DNA from: Demequina sediminicola
GTDB taxonomy: Bacteria > Actinomycetota > Actinomycetes > Actinomycetales > Demequinaceae
Length of the DNA stretch: 64,000 nt
Direction: 5' to 3'
Assembly (NCBI RefSeq): GCF_000975055.1
Contig: NZ_BBRB01000004.1
Coordinates: 177,569 to 241,568, forward strand
This document shows positions 16,144-26,323 of this stretch, piece after piece (position 1 is the stretch's first letter; every line of letters begins with the position of its first letter). The notes below the pieces were generated by a model. The model worked only from the letters and a program-made list of their open reading frames with translations, made no database searches and was not told the DNA's origin. The translations under genes were made by a program, and so were the position numbers.

Positions 16144-17502
16144 TCACCACCCAAACTCTTCACGGTGAATGCTGGACGGTGCAACGCCCGCCCTCGCCGC
16201 GTCGGCCTGCACCGATTCCGCCCATTCTCGCGGTCCACAGATGTACACGTCACACGCAGACGGGTTCGCGACGATGTCAGTGAGGGTCAGGGGTTGGTCG
16301 ATGCTCGACCACCCTGTACCACGGGGGCCCAGGACGAGGTGGATGTCCGCACCCCGCGCATCGGCGAGTTCTTCGATCTCTTCCAGCAGCGGCGCTTCCT
16401 CCCGCGAACGCGCACGCACCACCACGGTCACGTCGTCGTCAGGGCTTGCTGATTCCAGCAGCGCCCGCACGGGCGTGATCCCGATGCCGGCGGCGACGAG
16501 AACCACGGAGTCTTGGGTGCGTGTGGGCTCACCGAAGATGCCGAGGGGACCTTCGCACCAGACACGGGTTCCCGGGGTCACGGATGCCATTGCGCGTGAT
16601 CCATCACCGGACGGCTTGACGGTGATGCGCAACCGATCGCCGGGGGCTGCTGACAGCGAGAACGGATGCTGTTGGCCACGAAGCCCAGGGCTCAAGAACC
16701 TCCATAAGAAAAACTGTCCGGACTGGGCGCGTAGGCGCTCAAGGTTCCGACCGCTCAGGGTGACTGAGGTGGAGCCGTCGACATGGGGCGTCACTGATTC
16801 CACGACAAGCCCGTGCCTAATGAACAGCACCAGTGGACGCACGACTCGATACCCCAGGAGAGAGACCCAGGCGACGGTCCACCACAGCGCCCAGAACCAC
16901 CAAGCAGCCCCACCATCGCGGAAGGTCGAGCCTTCGAGGAACTGGTGCGGCACGGCAAATGCGACGCCGACATAGACCAACAGATGCACCGCGTGCCAGC
17001 GCTCATACGGAATCCTCATGCGCACCGCGGAGAAAGACGTGACGAGCACCACGATGAACGCGACTGCACCCACCTGCGCCGCCAACATGAACCAGCCATA
17101 CTCAGGCCAAGCGGTCAATTGTGCCGCGACGGAGCGGCCGTCATAGCCAGCGGTGATGGTCGTCATGAGCACCAGGTGAATGAGCATCAACACCAGGGCG
17201 ACCGTGCCCAGGCGGGTGTGGCGAGCAATGGCTCCGTCGTGGCCTAACGCTCGCTCAACCCACGGGACGCGTGACGCCAACAGCATTTGCGCCATCGCCA
17301 GAATTGCCCCCACGATTCCAAGCGCGCGACCCAAAGCATAGGCACCATCGGCTGGAGTCTCGACATACGACAATCCGCCGCTGGCAATCATGAACGCTAT
17401 CCCGGTGGCAGCGGACAGCCACACCAACGCCTCAAGGCCATCGACCCACCAGCTGCGCCGGGCGGCGCTCACGCGGCGCTTAGCGTGCAACAACGTCGCC
17501 AC
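16144..17502 (-). CDS. Ferric-reductase-like transmembrane flavocytochrome
   Basis: A 452-residue protein with a six-TM ferric-reductase/NOX-like domain (residues about 20-235). Likely haem-binding His residues lie in HTRLGTVALVLMLIHL and in RWHAVHLLVYVG with VPHQF. It is followed by a ferredoxin-reductase module with an FAD-binding motif (HPFSLSAAPGDRLRITVK), an NAD-binding loop (VAAGIGITPVRALLE) and a C-terminal YICGPREWAE. It would move electrons from cytosolic NAD(P)H across the membrane, plausibly to the neighbouring flavinylated protein. GTG start overlaps the end of the amidohydrolase gene by 23 bp. Confidence 0.87.
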   Translation of the reverse strand: MATLLHAKRRVSAARRSWWVDGLEALVWLSAATGIAFMIASGGLSYVETPADGAYALGRALGIVGAILAMAQMLLASRVPWVERALGHDGAIARHTRLGTVALVLMLIHLVLMTTITAGYDGRSVAAQLTAWPEYGWFMLAAQVGAVAFIVVLVTSFSAVRMRIPYERWHAVHLLVYVGVAFAVPHQFLEGSTFRDGGAAWWFWALWWTVAWVSLLGYRVVRPLVLFIRHGLVVESVTPHVDGSTSVTLSGRNLERLRAQSGQFFLWRFLSPGLRGQQHPFSLSAAPGDRLRITVKPSGDGSRAMASVTPGTRVWCEGPLGIFGEPTRTQDSVVLVAAGIGITPVRALLESASPDDDVTVVVRARSREEAPLLEEIEELADARGADIHLVLGPRGTGWSSIDQPLTLTDIVANPSACDVYICGPREWAESVQADAARAGVAPSSIHREEFGW

Positions 17503-18562
17503 GGAGCACCACCGCCGTCGGTGTCTTCAATACATCGATCGCGACGCGCGGGTCCTCGGGATACACCACCAGATCCGCTGACTCCCCTTCCGAGAGCGTC
17601 GGAACACCCAGGAACTCACGCGCCTTCCACGTGGCGGAGGCGATGACAGCCGATGCCGGGATGGCTTTCGCCATCTCCGCCGCTTCCTGCGGCAACAGAC
17701 CGTGGCCGAGCGTGCCGCCAGCATCGGTGCCTACCAGGAGCTGAACGCCGGACTCGTAGAGGTCACGGACGTGCTCGTAGCGCCGCTGGTGCATCCGACG
17801 CATGCGCTCTGCGTAGGCGGGGTACTTGCCTTCACCCAAGGCCGCGAAGCCCTCAAAGTTGTCGACCTGAAGCAGCGTTGGCACGACCGGGATACCGCGG
17901 TCAGCGGCCACTCTCATGTGGTCTTCGTCCATGCCTGTGCCGTGCTCGATGCAGTCGATGCCTGCATCCAACAGCGGGCCGATCGCCTCATGTGAAAACG
18001 TGTGAGCCGTGGCCCGGGCGCCTACGGCATGGACTCGAGCGAAGGCATCGGCGAGTTGCTGCGTTGTCCACAACGGCGTGAGGTCACCGGCATCGCGTTC
18101 GATCCAATCCGCGATGAGTTTGACCCAGCCGTCACCCTTGCGAGCCTCGTCCTCGGCGACATCCGGGAGGTCCCGCGGCTCGATCTCACGGGCGTAGTGC
18201 CGCAAGTATCGCTTGGGCCGGGCAATAAACCGGGCAGAGCGGATGAGCCGCGGCATATCCGGGCGGTCGTGGATAAAGGATGTGTCGAGCGGGCTGCCGG
18301 CATCGCGGATGAGTAGCGTCCCAGCGTCACGATCCACGGTGGCTTGCTTGAGCGCAAGGTCCACATCCGTGGCGCCCCCTGAATCAAGACCCACATGGCA
18401 GTGCATGTCCACCAGACCTGGAACCACGGTTCCTTCAATGACTGTTGCCTCACCACTGTGGCGCGGACGCCCATAGGTGATCTTGTCCCCCACCACCCAG
18501 GCCTGGTCCATCACCGTGTGATCGTCAACGAGCACCGGGCCTGTGAGGTGAAGCACGCGCAT
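17480..18562 (-). CDS. Metal-dependent amidohydrolase (imidazolonepropionase-like)
   Basis: A 360-residue amidohydrolase-superfamily enzyme. Metal ligands are visible: VDMHCHVG (HxH on strand 1), GWVKLIAD (Lys), ATAHTFSHEA and CIEHGTGMD (His), and LVGTDAGG (Asp). Residues about 1-45 and the last 40 form the usual beta-sandwich. This group includes imidazolonepropionase and prolidase-like enzymes; the substrate is not predictable. It begins 5 bp after ffh and overlaps the ferric-reductase-like gene, so it is in the ffh transcription unit. Confidence 0.83.
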   Translation of the reverse strand: MRVLHLTGPVLVDDHTVMDQAWVVGDKITYGRPRHSGEATVIEGTVVPGLVDMHCHVGLDSGGATDVDLALKQATVDRDAGTLLIRDAGSPLDTSFIHDRPDMPRLIRSARFIARPKRYLRHYAREIEPRDLPDVAEDEARKGDGWVKLIADWIERDAGDLTPLWTTQQLADAFARVHAVGARATAHTFSHEAIGPLLDAGIDCIEHGTGMDEDHMRVAADRGIPVVPTLLQVDNFEGFAALGEGKYPAYAERMRRMHQRRYEHVRDLYESGVQLLVGTDAGGTLGHGLLPQEAAEMAKAIPASAVIASATWKAREFLGVPTLSEGESADLVVYPEDPRVAIDVLKTPTAVVLRGDVVAR

Positions 18563-18567
18563 CGGCC

Positions 18568-20175
18568 CTACTTATTACCCAGGTACTTGCTGAGGTCGGC
18601 GTCGAGCTGCGATGGGTCAACATCTGGCTGCCCCTGCTGTCCCAAACCGAAGGCGCTACCCGCGGGGGCCTGCTTCTTGTTCGCCGTCCGGTTTCGTGCG
18701 GCGGCCTCCTGCTGTGCACGCTTGGCGGGGTTACCCGACTTGCCCTTGACCTTCTTCTGCGGTGCCTGCTTGCCCTTCGACTTTTTGCCGCCAGGCATGC
18801 CACCCCACGCACCCGGGGCGCCACCGCCCTGCCCAGGAAGCTGAGGCATGCCGCCACCAGCGGACATCGCACGCATCATCTGCTGCGCCTGTTCAAAACG
18901 CTTCACCAGCGAGTTGATCTCCGCGACGGTAGTACCGGCACCCTTCGCGATACGGGCACGGCGCGAGCCGTTCAGCACCTTGGGGTTGTCACGCTCGAGC
19001 GGCGTCATCGACTGAACGATCGCCTCCGTGCGCACCAACTCTCGCTCGTCGAAATTCTCGATCTGCTCACGCATGGCACCCATACCAGGCAGCATGCCCA
19101 GCATCTTCTTCATGGACCCCATGTTTTTGAGCTGCTGCATCTGTGACAAGAAGTCAGTAAAGGTGAAGTCTTCACCCTTGGAGACCTTGTCCGCCATGCG
19201 CTGCGCTTCGTCCTGATCGAAGGCCTTTTCAGCCTGCTCGATCAGGGTCATCACGTCACCCATGTCAAGGATGCGGCCCGCCATGCGGTCAGGGTGGAAC
19301 ACCTCGAACTCGTCGAGCTTCTCACCCGTCGACGCGAACAGAATGGGCTTGCCCGTGACCTCGCGTACGGACAGTGCGGCACCACCACGGGTATCGCCAT
19401 CCAGTTTGGTCAGGACCACACCGGTGAGGTTTACGCCCTCATCGAAGGCGGTGGCCGTGGCGACAGCGTCTTGACCGATCATCGCGTCAATGACGAACAG
19501 CACTTCATCGGGATCAATCGCCTTGCGAATGTCCGATGCCTGCTTCATCAGTTCGGCATCGACACCCAAACGACCGGCGGTGTCAACGATGACAACAGAG
19601 TGCTGCTTGGCTTCGGCCTCCTTCAGGCCCTTCTTCGCGACCTTGACGGGGTTGCCCTTCACGCGCTCACCCTCGCGCGTCACGCCAGGCTCGGGAGCGA
19701 ACACCGGGACCCCGGCACGCTCACCGACCACCTGCAACTGGTTCACCGCGTTCGGACGCTGGAGGTCGGCCGCAACCAGCAGCGGGGTGTGACCCTGCCC
19801 CTTCAGGTAGTGCGCCAACTTTCCAGCCAGCGTAGTTTTACCTGCACCCTGAAGACCCGCAAGCATAATGACCGTCGTGCCAGTCTTGGCAAACTGCAGC
19901 GGCCGTGCCTCGCCACCGAGAATAGCGACAAGTTCCTCGTTGACGATCTTGACGACTTGCTGACCGGGGTTCAGGGCCTCAGAGACTTCCTGGCCGAGTG
20001 CGCGCTCGCGGATGTTGCCAGTGAACGTGCGCACCACGGGCAACGCCACGTCGGCGTCCAAAAGGGCGCGACGGATCTCGCGGATCGTTGCATCGATGTC
20101 CGCCTCAGAAAGGCGACCCTTCCCCTTGATGTTGCGGAAAGTTGATGTCAAGCGGTCAGAAAGATTTGCGAACAC
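18568..20175 (-). CDS. ffh: Signal recognition particle protein Ffh
   Basis: A 535-residue SRP54 GTPase that binds signal sequences and 4.5S RNA for co-translational membrane targeting. N domain first, then G domain with GLQGAGKTT (G1), DTAGRLGVD (G3) and TKLDGDTRGG (G4), then the Met-rich M domain (GSMKKMLGMLPGMGAM). A Gly/Lys/Ala-rich C-terminal extension follows (from about residue 445). GTG start at 20175. Upstream 99 bp (20176-20274) separate it from glnD with no other gene. Confidence 0.97.
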   Translation of the reverse strand: MFANLSDRLTSTFRNIKGKGRLSEADIDATIREIRRALLDADVALPVVRTFTGNIRERALGQEVSEALNPGQQVVKIVNEELVAILGGEARPLQFAKTGTTVIMLAGLQGAGKTTLAGKLAHYLKGQGHTPLLVAADLQRPNAVNQLQVVGERAGVPVFAPEPGVTREGERVKGNPVKVAKKGLKEAEAKQHSVVIVDTAGRLGVDAELMKQASDIRKAIDPDEVLFVIDAMIGQDAVATATAFDEGVNLTGVVLTKLDGDTRGGAALSVREVTGKPILFASTGEKLDEFEVFHPDRMAGRILDMGDVMTLIEQAEKAFDQDEAQRMADKVSKGEDFTFTDFLSQMQQLKNMGSMKKMLGMLPGMGAMREQIENFDERELVRTEAIVQSMTPLERDNPKVLNGSRRARIAKGAGTTVAEINSLVKRFEQAQQMMRAMSAGGGMPQLPGQGGGAPGAWGGMPGGKKSKGKQAPQKKVKGKSGNPAKRAQQEAAARNRTANKKQAPAGSAFGLGQQGQPDVDPSQLDADLSKYLGNK

Positions 20176-20274
20176 GTAGATGTCCCTTCAAAGCGTGTAG
20201 GCGTACAGCCTACCGGCGGGCACAGGTAGTCTCCTGCCCGCCACCACCGCGTGGCAGAACCACGCGGGGTCATG

Positions 20275-22032
20275 TCACATCGCTTTGGCCGTCTGAGTCA
20301 ACTGATCGACGAGTGCAGCGCGCCACGTGGTCCACGCTTTGGGTCCCGCCGCACGAGCATCGGCTTCCGTCAGGCAACGAAGCACCGGCAACAAGTCAGT
20401 TCTTCCCTCAAGCCTCTCCATGAGAGCCGATGCCGTGGCTGGGTCGCCAGGGTCGCGCTTGGTGGCGAGATCGGCCAAGGTGAGGTGCTCGCGTACGAGG
20501 AGTTGAATGTCGTGCATCCGCTCCTCGCTCCACCCCACATGAGCTGCAATCTCGGGAATCAGCGCCGCACCGGCCTCGGAATGGTCACCGGCGCCTGCAC
20601 GCTTGCCGATGTCGTGAAGCAAGCATGCTTGGAGCAAGAGGTCGCCGTCCGGCACGAGCCGCCGCATGGGGCCCGCGTTGACCGTCGCCTCGATCATGTG
20701 GCGGTCCACCGTGAACTCGTGCACGGGACTGCGCTGAGGACGGTTGCGGACGCCTTCCCATTGCGGGAGCCAACGCACTGCGAGACCTTGCAGGTCAATG
20801 GCTTCCCAGACCGCAACCAGATGTGCACTACCGCCCAGCATCTGCATCAGATATTCTCGCGCCTCCGTGGGCCACGGGTCTGGTAAGTCCGGCGACGTGA
20901 CAAGCGCATCGAGAAGCCCCGGGGTGAGCGTGAGCCCTGTGGTGCAAGCCGTCGCGGCGGCTCGCAGGGGAAGGAGCACGTCAACGCTGGGATCGGTCTG
21001 CGGTGCCAATGCAAGTTCGCCATCAACATTGATGAGGCCCTCCGCCGCGGGAATGTGGCGAGGAGCCGAGCCAAAGCGCCTGGCTCGCCATGCACGAGAG
21101 CCGATGCCGGAACGCTCGAGGGATCGCCGCGCACCACGCTCTGTGGTGTCGAGCGCGTAAGCCACGGTACGGCCGGCGTCGGCCACGCTTGCCAGCAGAT
21201 CGTCAGGGTCGTCGTACTCCATCAACGTCGCCACGTCATCGGCGATATGCCTGGCCAAGACATTTCCAGGGCGACCGGAAGCGAAATGGAGGGCATCCCG
21301 CACGTCGCGGAGGTGGCGCGCCGCATCGTCGACAGGCCCGTGAGGCCGGTCCGTGAGCCATGTCGCGCTCAGGGCGGAGAGGTTCGTGTAATCGCGCAGA
21401 CCCCCGCGTGCTTCCTTCAGATGCGGCTCAATCGCATAGGCAATCTCACCGTGCCGTTCTGCCCGCACACGCGAGGACGTCAAGAGTTCGGGGAGCCGGG
21501 ACCGTGCTGCGGCACGCCAATCCTGATAGATCGCGGTCCGCGCCTGGGCCACCAGGGCATCATCACCTGCGATAGGCCTGAGGTCCAGCAAACCGGCGGC
21601 AGCGGCCAGATCTTTGGACGCTACCTGGCGACACTGAGACACCGAACGCGTGGAGTGGTCAAGTTCCAAGCCTTCGTCCCAGATCGGGTACCACAGGCGC
21701 CGCGCCAACTCTTCAAGAGTGTCTTGCTTATGGGTTGTGCCGTCGTGAATCAACACGACATCCAGGTCAGAAGCTGGACCCATGTCGCCACGACCGAGCG
21801 ACCCGACAGCTGCGAGCGCGACACCGTCGACACCAGCACACGACTCGGTCCAATGTTCCTTGAGCGCGGTGGTCATCAGCTCAGTGAGTCGTTCGCGTCG
21901 TTGCGGTCCTGGAACCTGGCTGGCAAACAGTTCAGTTGCGAGGTCCGCTCGGACGCGCTTGAGGCCCCGCACCCCGTGGGGGTGCGGGACCTCAGCGTCG
22001 GAGCCCTCAGCAGCGCTGGGGGTTGTCTCCAT
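20275..22032 (-). CDS. glnD: PII nucleotidyltransferase GlnD, short form without ACT domains
   Basis: A 585-residue enzyme that modifies and de-modifies the PII protein GlnK. In actinobacteria it is usually described as an adenylyltransferase. The nucleotidyltransferase motif GSLGRGDMGPASDLDVVL starts at about residue 77 and the HD phosphohydrolase motif LLHDIGKRAGAGDHSEAG lies at about 470-490. The protein stops right after the HD region (TEADARAAGPKAW), whereas typical GlnD proteins carry two C-terminal glutamine-sensing ACT domains (E. coli GlnD about 890 residues). Only 99 bp follow before ffh, so no split-off ACT part lies downstream. Third gene of amtB-glnK-glnD. Confidence 0.9.
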   Translation of the reverse strand: METTPSAAEGSDAEVPHPHGVRGLKRVRADLATELFASQVPGPQRRERLTELMTTALKEHWTESCAGVDGVALAAVGSLGRGDMGPASDLDVVLIHDGTTHKQDTLEELARRLWYPIWDEGLELDHSTRSVSQCRQVASKDLAAAAGLLDLRPIAGDDALVAQARTAIYQDWRAAARSRLPELLTSSRVRAERHGEIAYAIEPHLKEARGGLRDYTNLSALSATWLTDRPHGPVDDAARHLRDVRDALHFASGRPGNVLARHIADDVATLMEYDDPDDLLASVADAGRTVAYALDTTERGARRSLERSGIGSRAWRARRFGSAPRHIPAAEGLINVDGELALAPQTDPSVDVLLPLRAAATACTTGLTLTPGLLDALVTSPDLPDPWPTEAREYLMQMLGGSAHLVAVWEAIDLQGLAVRWLPQWEGVRNRPQRSPVHEFTVDRHMIEATVNAGPMRRLVPDGDLLLQACLLHDIGKRAGAGDHSEAGAALIPEIAAHVGWSEERMHDIQLLVREHLTLADLATKRDPGDPATASALMERLEGRTDLLPVLRCLTEADARAAGPKAWTTWRAALVDQLTQTAKAM

Positions 22033-22051
22033 TGATGTGCGTTGCTCCTAC

Positions 22052-23622
<1,571 letters not shown>

Positions 23623-23799
23623 TCTGCTTCTCCTTTGTTCCCGCCCCTCGGCGAGTCAAGAAACAGCGTGGCCTAGCGGTGTTGCCCCACGGCGGCAGTA
23701 GTGTTTCCGGGCGGTTACAAGGCGGGCCCTCAGGTTAATTCTCTGTTGCGGCAACAAAGTAGAGAGCGCCTCGTGGCGCCAATGGGGCACAAGCGAGGT

Positions 23800-24486
23800 C
23801 TAGGCCTGATCAACGTCCACGAGCCACTCGCCGTCGACCAAGACCAGCACGTCCTCGTTCTCTGCTTCCTCGCCGTCCACCACGGAGTCCGAGAACACCA
23901 CCGCGGTATCCCCCTCGACCACCACATCGGTCACCGTGAACGTGGTGCCCTCGAAGTAGTCAGTGAGAGATTCCCCAAAGTCCTCTTCATAGGACACCAG
24001 GTAGTCCTCGCAGGTCTGGGACTCAAACATGTCGTCTTGAAAGGCCTCGGTCGTCAGCGAGTTCAGAGCCGCACAGTCGGCAGAGACGATCGCCTCAACG
24101 TAATCCTCCATCGCCGCCTGCGCATCCGCCGCGGGGTCATCGTCACCCAGCACGACAACGAAGGCCGCCACCACAATGCCGACAATCAGCAATGCGCCGC
24201 CGCCAATGACTCCCCACGCCCACGTGGGAAGGCTTGCACTGTGAGACGCTTCGCCATCGGGGTGAGGCTGACCGTCACCCTCTGTGCCTGAGGCGACATG
24301 GACAGACTCTGCTGAAGCGTGGGTCTGTGCAGCCTCGGCTTGATCTGTGCCCGCGGCGACGCCCTCCGGCGACGCCGTGGCGTCGAGTGCGGGGTGAAAA
24401 TGCTCGGTCCACTGCTGGCCATCCCAGTAGCGTTGGCGACCCGTTCCCGAGCCATCGTCGAACCATCCTGCAGGCGCATGCGTCAT
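23800..24486 (-). CDS. DUF2510 membrane protein with extracellular DUF4878-like domain
   Basis: A 228-residue protein of the DUF2510 type. The N-terminal module PAGWFDDGSGTGRQRYWDG with WTEHF is the DUF2510 signature. A disordered acidic linker follows, then one TM helix (WAWGVIGGGALLIVGIVVAA) and an acidic outer domain of about 120 residues with two Cys (SADCAALN, QTCEDYL). The outer fold resembles NTF2-like DUF4878 lipoproteins that occur widely in actinobacteria without known function. ATG at 24486, two codons inside a TTG, is favoured by GGGGGA upstream. Monocistronic, between amtB and ftsY. Confidence 0.78.
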   Translation of the reverse strand: MTHAPAGWFDDGSGTGRQRYWDGQQWTEHFHPALDATASPEGVAAGTDQAEAAQTHASAESVHVASGTEGDGQPHPDGEASHSASLPTWAWGVIGGGALLIVGIVVAAFVVVLGDDDPAADAQAAMEDYVEAIVSADCAALNSLTTEAFQDDMFESQTCEDYLVSYEEDFGESLTDYFEGTTFTVTDVVVEGDTAVVFSDSVVDGEEAENEDVLVLVDGEWLVDVDQA

Positions 24487-24518
24487 GGCCAATCCCCCTA
24501 TGTGTTGTCTTAGACGAC

Positions 24519-24579
24519 CGTCGCTACGTGCGCCACCGCGGTGTGCGGAGTTGGCGCACCCCCAGCATAGCGACGTTTT
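24519..24579. terminator. Large nested hairpin downstream of ftsY
   Basis: Outer arms CGTCGCTA (24519-24526) and TAGCGACG (24568-24575) enclose inner arms GTGCGCCA (24528-24535) and TGGCGCAC (24552-24559). A further short CCGC/GCGG pairing sits at the tip. On the plus strand the structure is followed by TTTTC. It lies 10 bp after the ftsY stop (minus strand), so it is probably the ftsY terminator. The T-run, however, is on the opposite side, so it would also stop plus-strand (antisense) transcription entering ftsY. Confidence 0.65.
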
Positions 24580-24588
24580 CTACCAGCC

Positions 24589-25701
24589 TTAAAGGCCCAG
24601 AATGCCGTCCACGAACTGCTCGGCATCAAATGGCGCAAGGTCGTCCACGCCCTCTCCGAGTCCGATGAGTTTGACGGGCACACCAAGTTCCCGTTGCACC
24701 GCGATGACGATGCCGCCCTTGGCGGTGCCATCCATCTTCGTCAGTACGATGCCTGACACCGGCGCTGCTTCGGCAAACACTTTTGCCTGAGTCATGCCGT
24801 TCTGCCCGGTGGTGGCGTCGAGGACGAGGAGGACCTCAACGGGAGTCGCTGCCTTGGAGGACACTCGAATGATCTTGCCCAACTGATCCATGAGGCCAGC
24901 CTTGTTCTGCAACCGGCCTGCGGTGTCTATCAGCACCACGTCAGCAGACTCGTCTGCGGCCCTACTTGCGGCCTCGAATGCCACTGAAGCAGGGTCGGCT
25001 CCGTCGCGGTCCGAGCGAACCACCGGGACTCCGACGTGCGAGCCCCACGTTTCGAGTTGATCAGCGGCAGCGGCACGGAACGTATCTGCGGCACCCAGAA
25101 TGACGGTGCGGCCCTGGGCGACGAGAACTCGGGCGATCTTGCCTGCCGAGGTGGTCTTGCCTACTCCGTTGACGCCCACCACGAGGATGGCCTCGTGCGC
25201 GCCTGAGCCAGGCTCTGCGAGCTGAAGTTCACGATCAAGGCTCGGGTCGACCATGTCAATGAGGACGCGACGTAGCGTGTCGCGGGGGTCGGCGTCGGGG
25301 TCGGACTTCAATTCAGCCTTGAGAGAGGCAAGAATCTGATCAGTGGCCGCTGCGCCCACGTCCGCCAGGAGGAGGGTTTCTTCTAGCTCATCCCAATCAT
25401 CTTGAGTGAGGCTCCCCCGGGAGAAGATCGCAAGCAGGCTGGAGCCAAGACCCCCGCCCAGGCGGGACCGTAGTCGCGCCAACCGGCTGTCCGGAGCTTC
25501 GGGCCCGTCAGTGGGGCGCAGTCCTTCTTCTGCGTCACCCGCGCGTGTAGCCGCCTGAGGCTGCGCCGTTGTCGCGGTGGGTTCAGCACCTTTGTCGCGC
25601 TTGGGGCGCCGGGCCAACCCCACAGCGCCCCCGATGACCGCGCATGCCGCAACAATCACTACGACAAGATCAATATCGCCAGGAATCCAGGTCACGTCCA
25701 T
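24589..25701 (-). CDS. ftsY: SRP receptor FtsY
   Basis: A 370-residue SRP receptor GTPase. An N-terminal hydrophobic anchor (DLVVVIVAACAVIGGAVGLA) is typical of actinobacterial FtsY. An acidic/Ala-Thr linker, the four-helix N domain and the G domain follow. GTPase motifs are GVNGVGKTTSAGK, AADTFRAAAADQL, DTAGRLQNK and TKMDGTAKGG. It docks the Ffh-ribosome complex at the membrane. ATG at 25701, normal length. Confidence 0.96.
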   Translation of the reverse strand: MDVTWIPGDIDLVVVIVAACAVIGGAVGLARRPKRDKGAEPTATTAQPQAATRAGDAEEGLRPTDGPEAPDSRLARLRSRLGGGLGSSLLAIFSRGSLTQDDWDELEETLLLADVGAAATDQILASLKAELKSDPDADPRDTLRRVLIDMVDPSLDRELQLAEPGSGAHEAILVVGVNGVGKTTSAGKIARVLVAQGRTVILGAADTFRAAAADQLETWGSHVGVPVVRSDRDGADPASVAFEAASRAADESADVVLIDTAGRLQNKAGLMDQLGKIIRVSSKAATPVEVLLVLDATTGQNGMTQAKVFAEAAPVSGIVLTKMDGTAKGGIVIAVQRELGVPVKLIGLGEGVDDLAPFDAEQFVDGILGL

Positions 25702-25798
25702 GACGCAAGTCTCTCAGGTCAGCGCCGCGGCGCGACGCGGGGTGCTGGCGTGGCGGTCTTGTTCGATCACGTGATGAGGCTGCGCAGCGCGACGCAGG

Positions 25799-26182
25799 TT
25801 AATGACGGCCGATCGAGATCTGACCCGTGGTGGGGGTGTCGTTGCGTCGTGCGAGGGGTTCCGCGGTTCGCTGCTCGGCCCACTTCTCGCGCCCGGTCTC
25901 AACAACTTCCTTTGCCTGACCGTAGGCGTCGCGCGCCCATGCTTTCGCTCGTTCCGCCCCACCCACGTCATCGGGAATGGAATCCACTCCGTGAAGCACG
26001 TTCCAGTCATTCTCTGCACGAGGAATTTCGTCGTAGACATGCTCGGTCACGCGCCCACGGTCCTGCCGCAAGAGAAATCGCAGGAAGTGCTGGAGTCGCC
26101 CCTCGGCCAGAGCAGCCAGAACAAACACCACGGCGGCAAGGACAACGAGAAAAGTGAGGGCGGAACCCAGTGAATCAAACAT
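25799..26182 (-). CDS. Small single-TM membrane protein, unknown function
   Basis: A 127-residue protein. The ATG at 26182 gives one N-terminal TM helix (ALTFLVVLAAVVFVLAALA) followed by a basic segment (RLQHFLRFLLRQDRGR). A hydrophilic, helix-prone cytoplasmic tail follows. The frame extends upstream to 26347, but that part has no coding character. No family is recognised. It stands between ftsY and a divergent secreted-protein gene; the 141-bp gap 26183-26323 must carry both promoters. Confidence 0.6.
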   Translation of the reverse strand: MFDSLGSALTFLVVLAAVVFVLAALAEGRLQHFLRFLLRQDRGRVTEHVYDEIPRAENDWNVLHGVDSIPDDVGGAERAKAWARDAYGQAKEVVETGREKWAEQRTAEPLARRNDTPTTGQISIGRH

Positions 26183-26323
26183 GCAGGCAACCTCCACATC
26201 AGGCCAACGGACAAGCGTAGACAAAACGGACGTGCACCACCGTTTGTTCCCGGCCCGGTGAGCCAGGATCCATACGGCGCGGATATGGGGAGTACGCGTC
26301 ACAGAAGCCGATAGCCTCCCACC

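Noticed and set aside
17480..18562. Functional link between this amidohydrolase and the island at 36-53 kb
   Set aside because: It is of the same superfamily as the enzyme at 51562 but lies in the ffh transcription unit and has no TTGNATNCAA site upstream.
23623..23799. GlnR or AmtR box upstream of amtB
   Set aside because: Short symmetric sequences exist (for example TGTTGC-C-GCAACA around 23742-23756), but none matches a known nitrogen-regulator consensus well enough to call.
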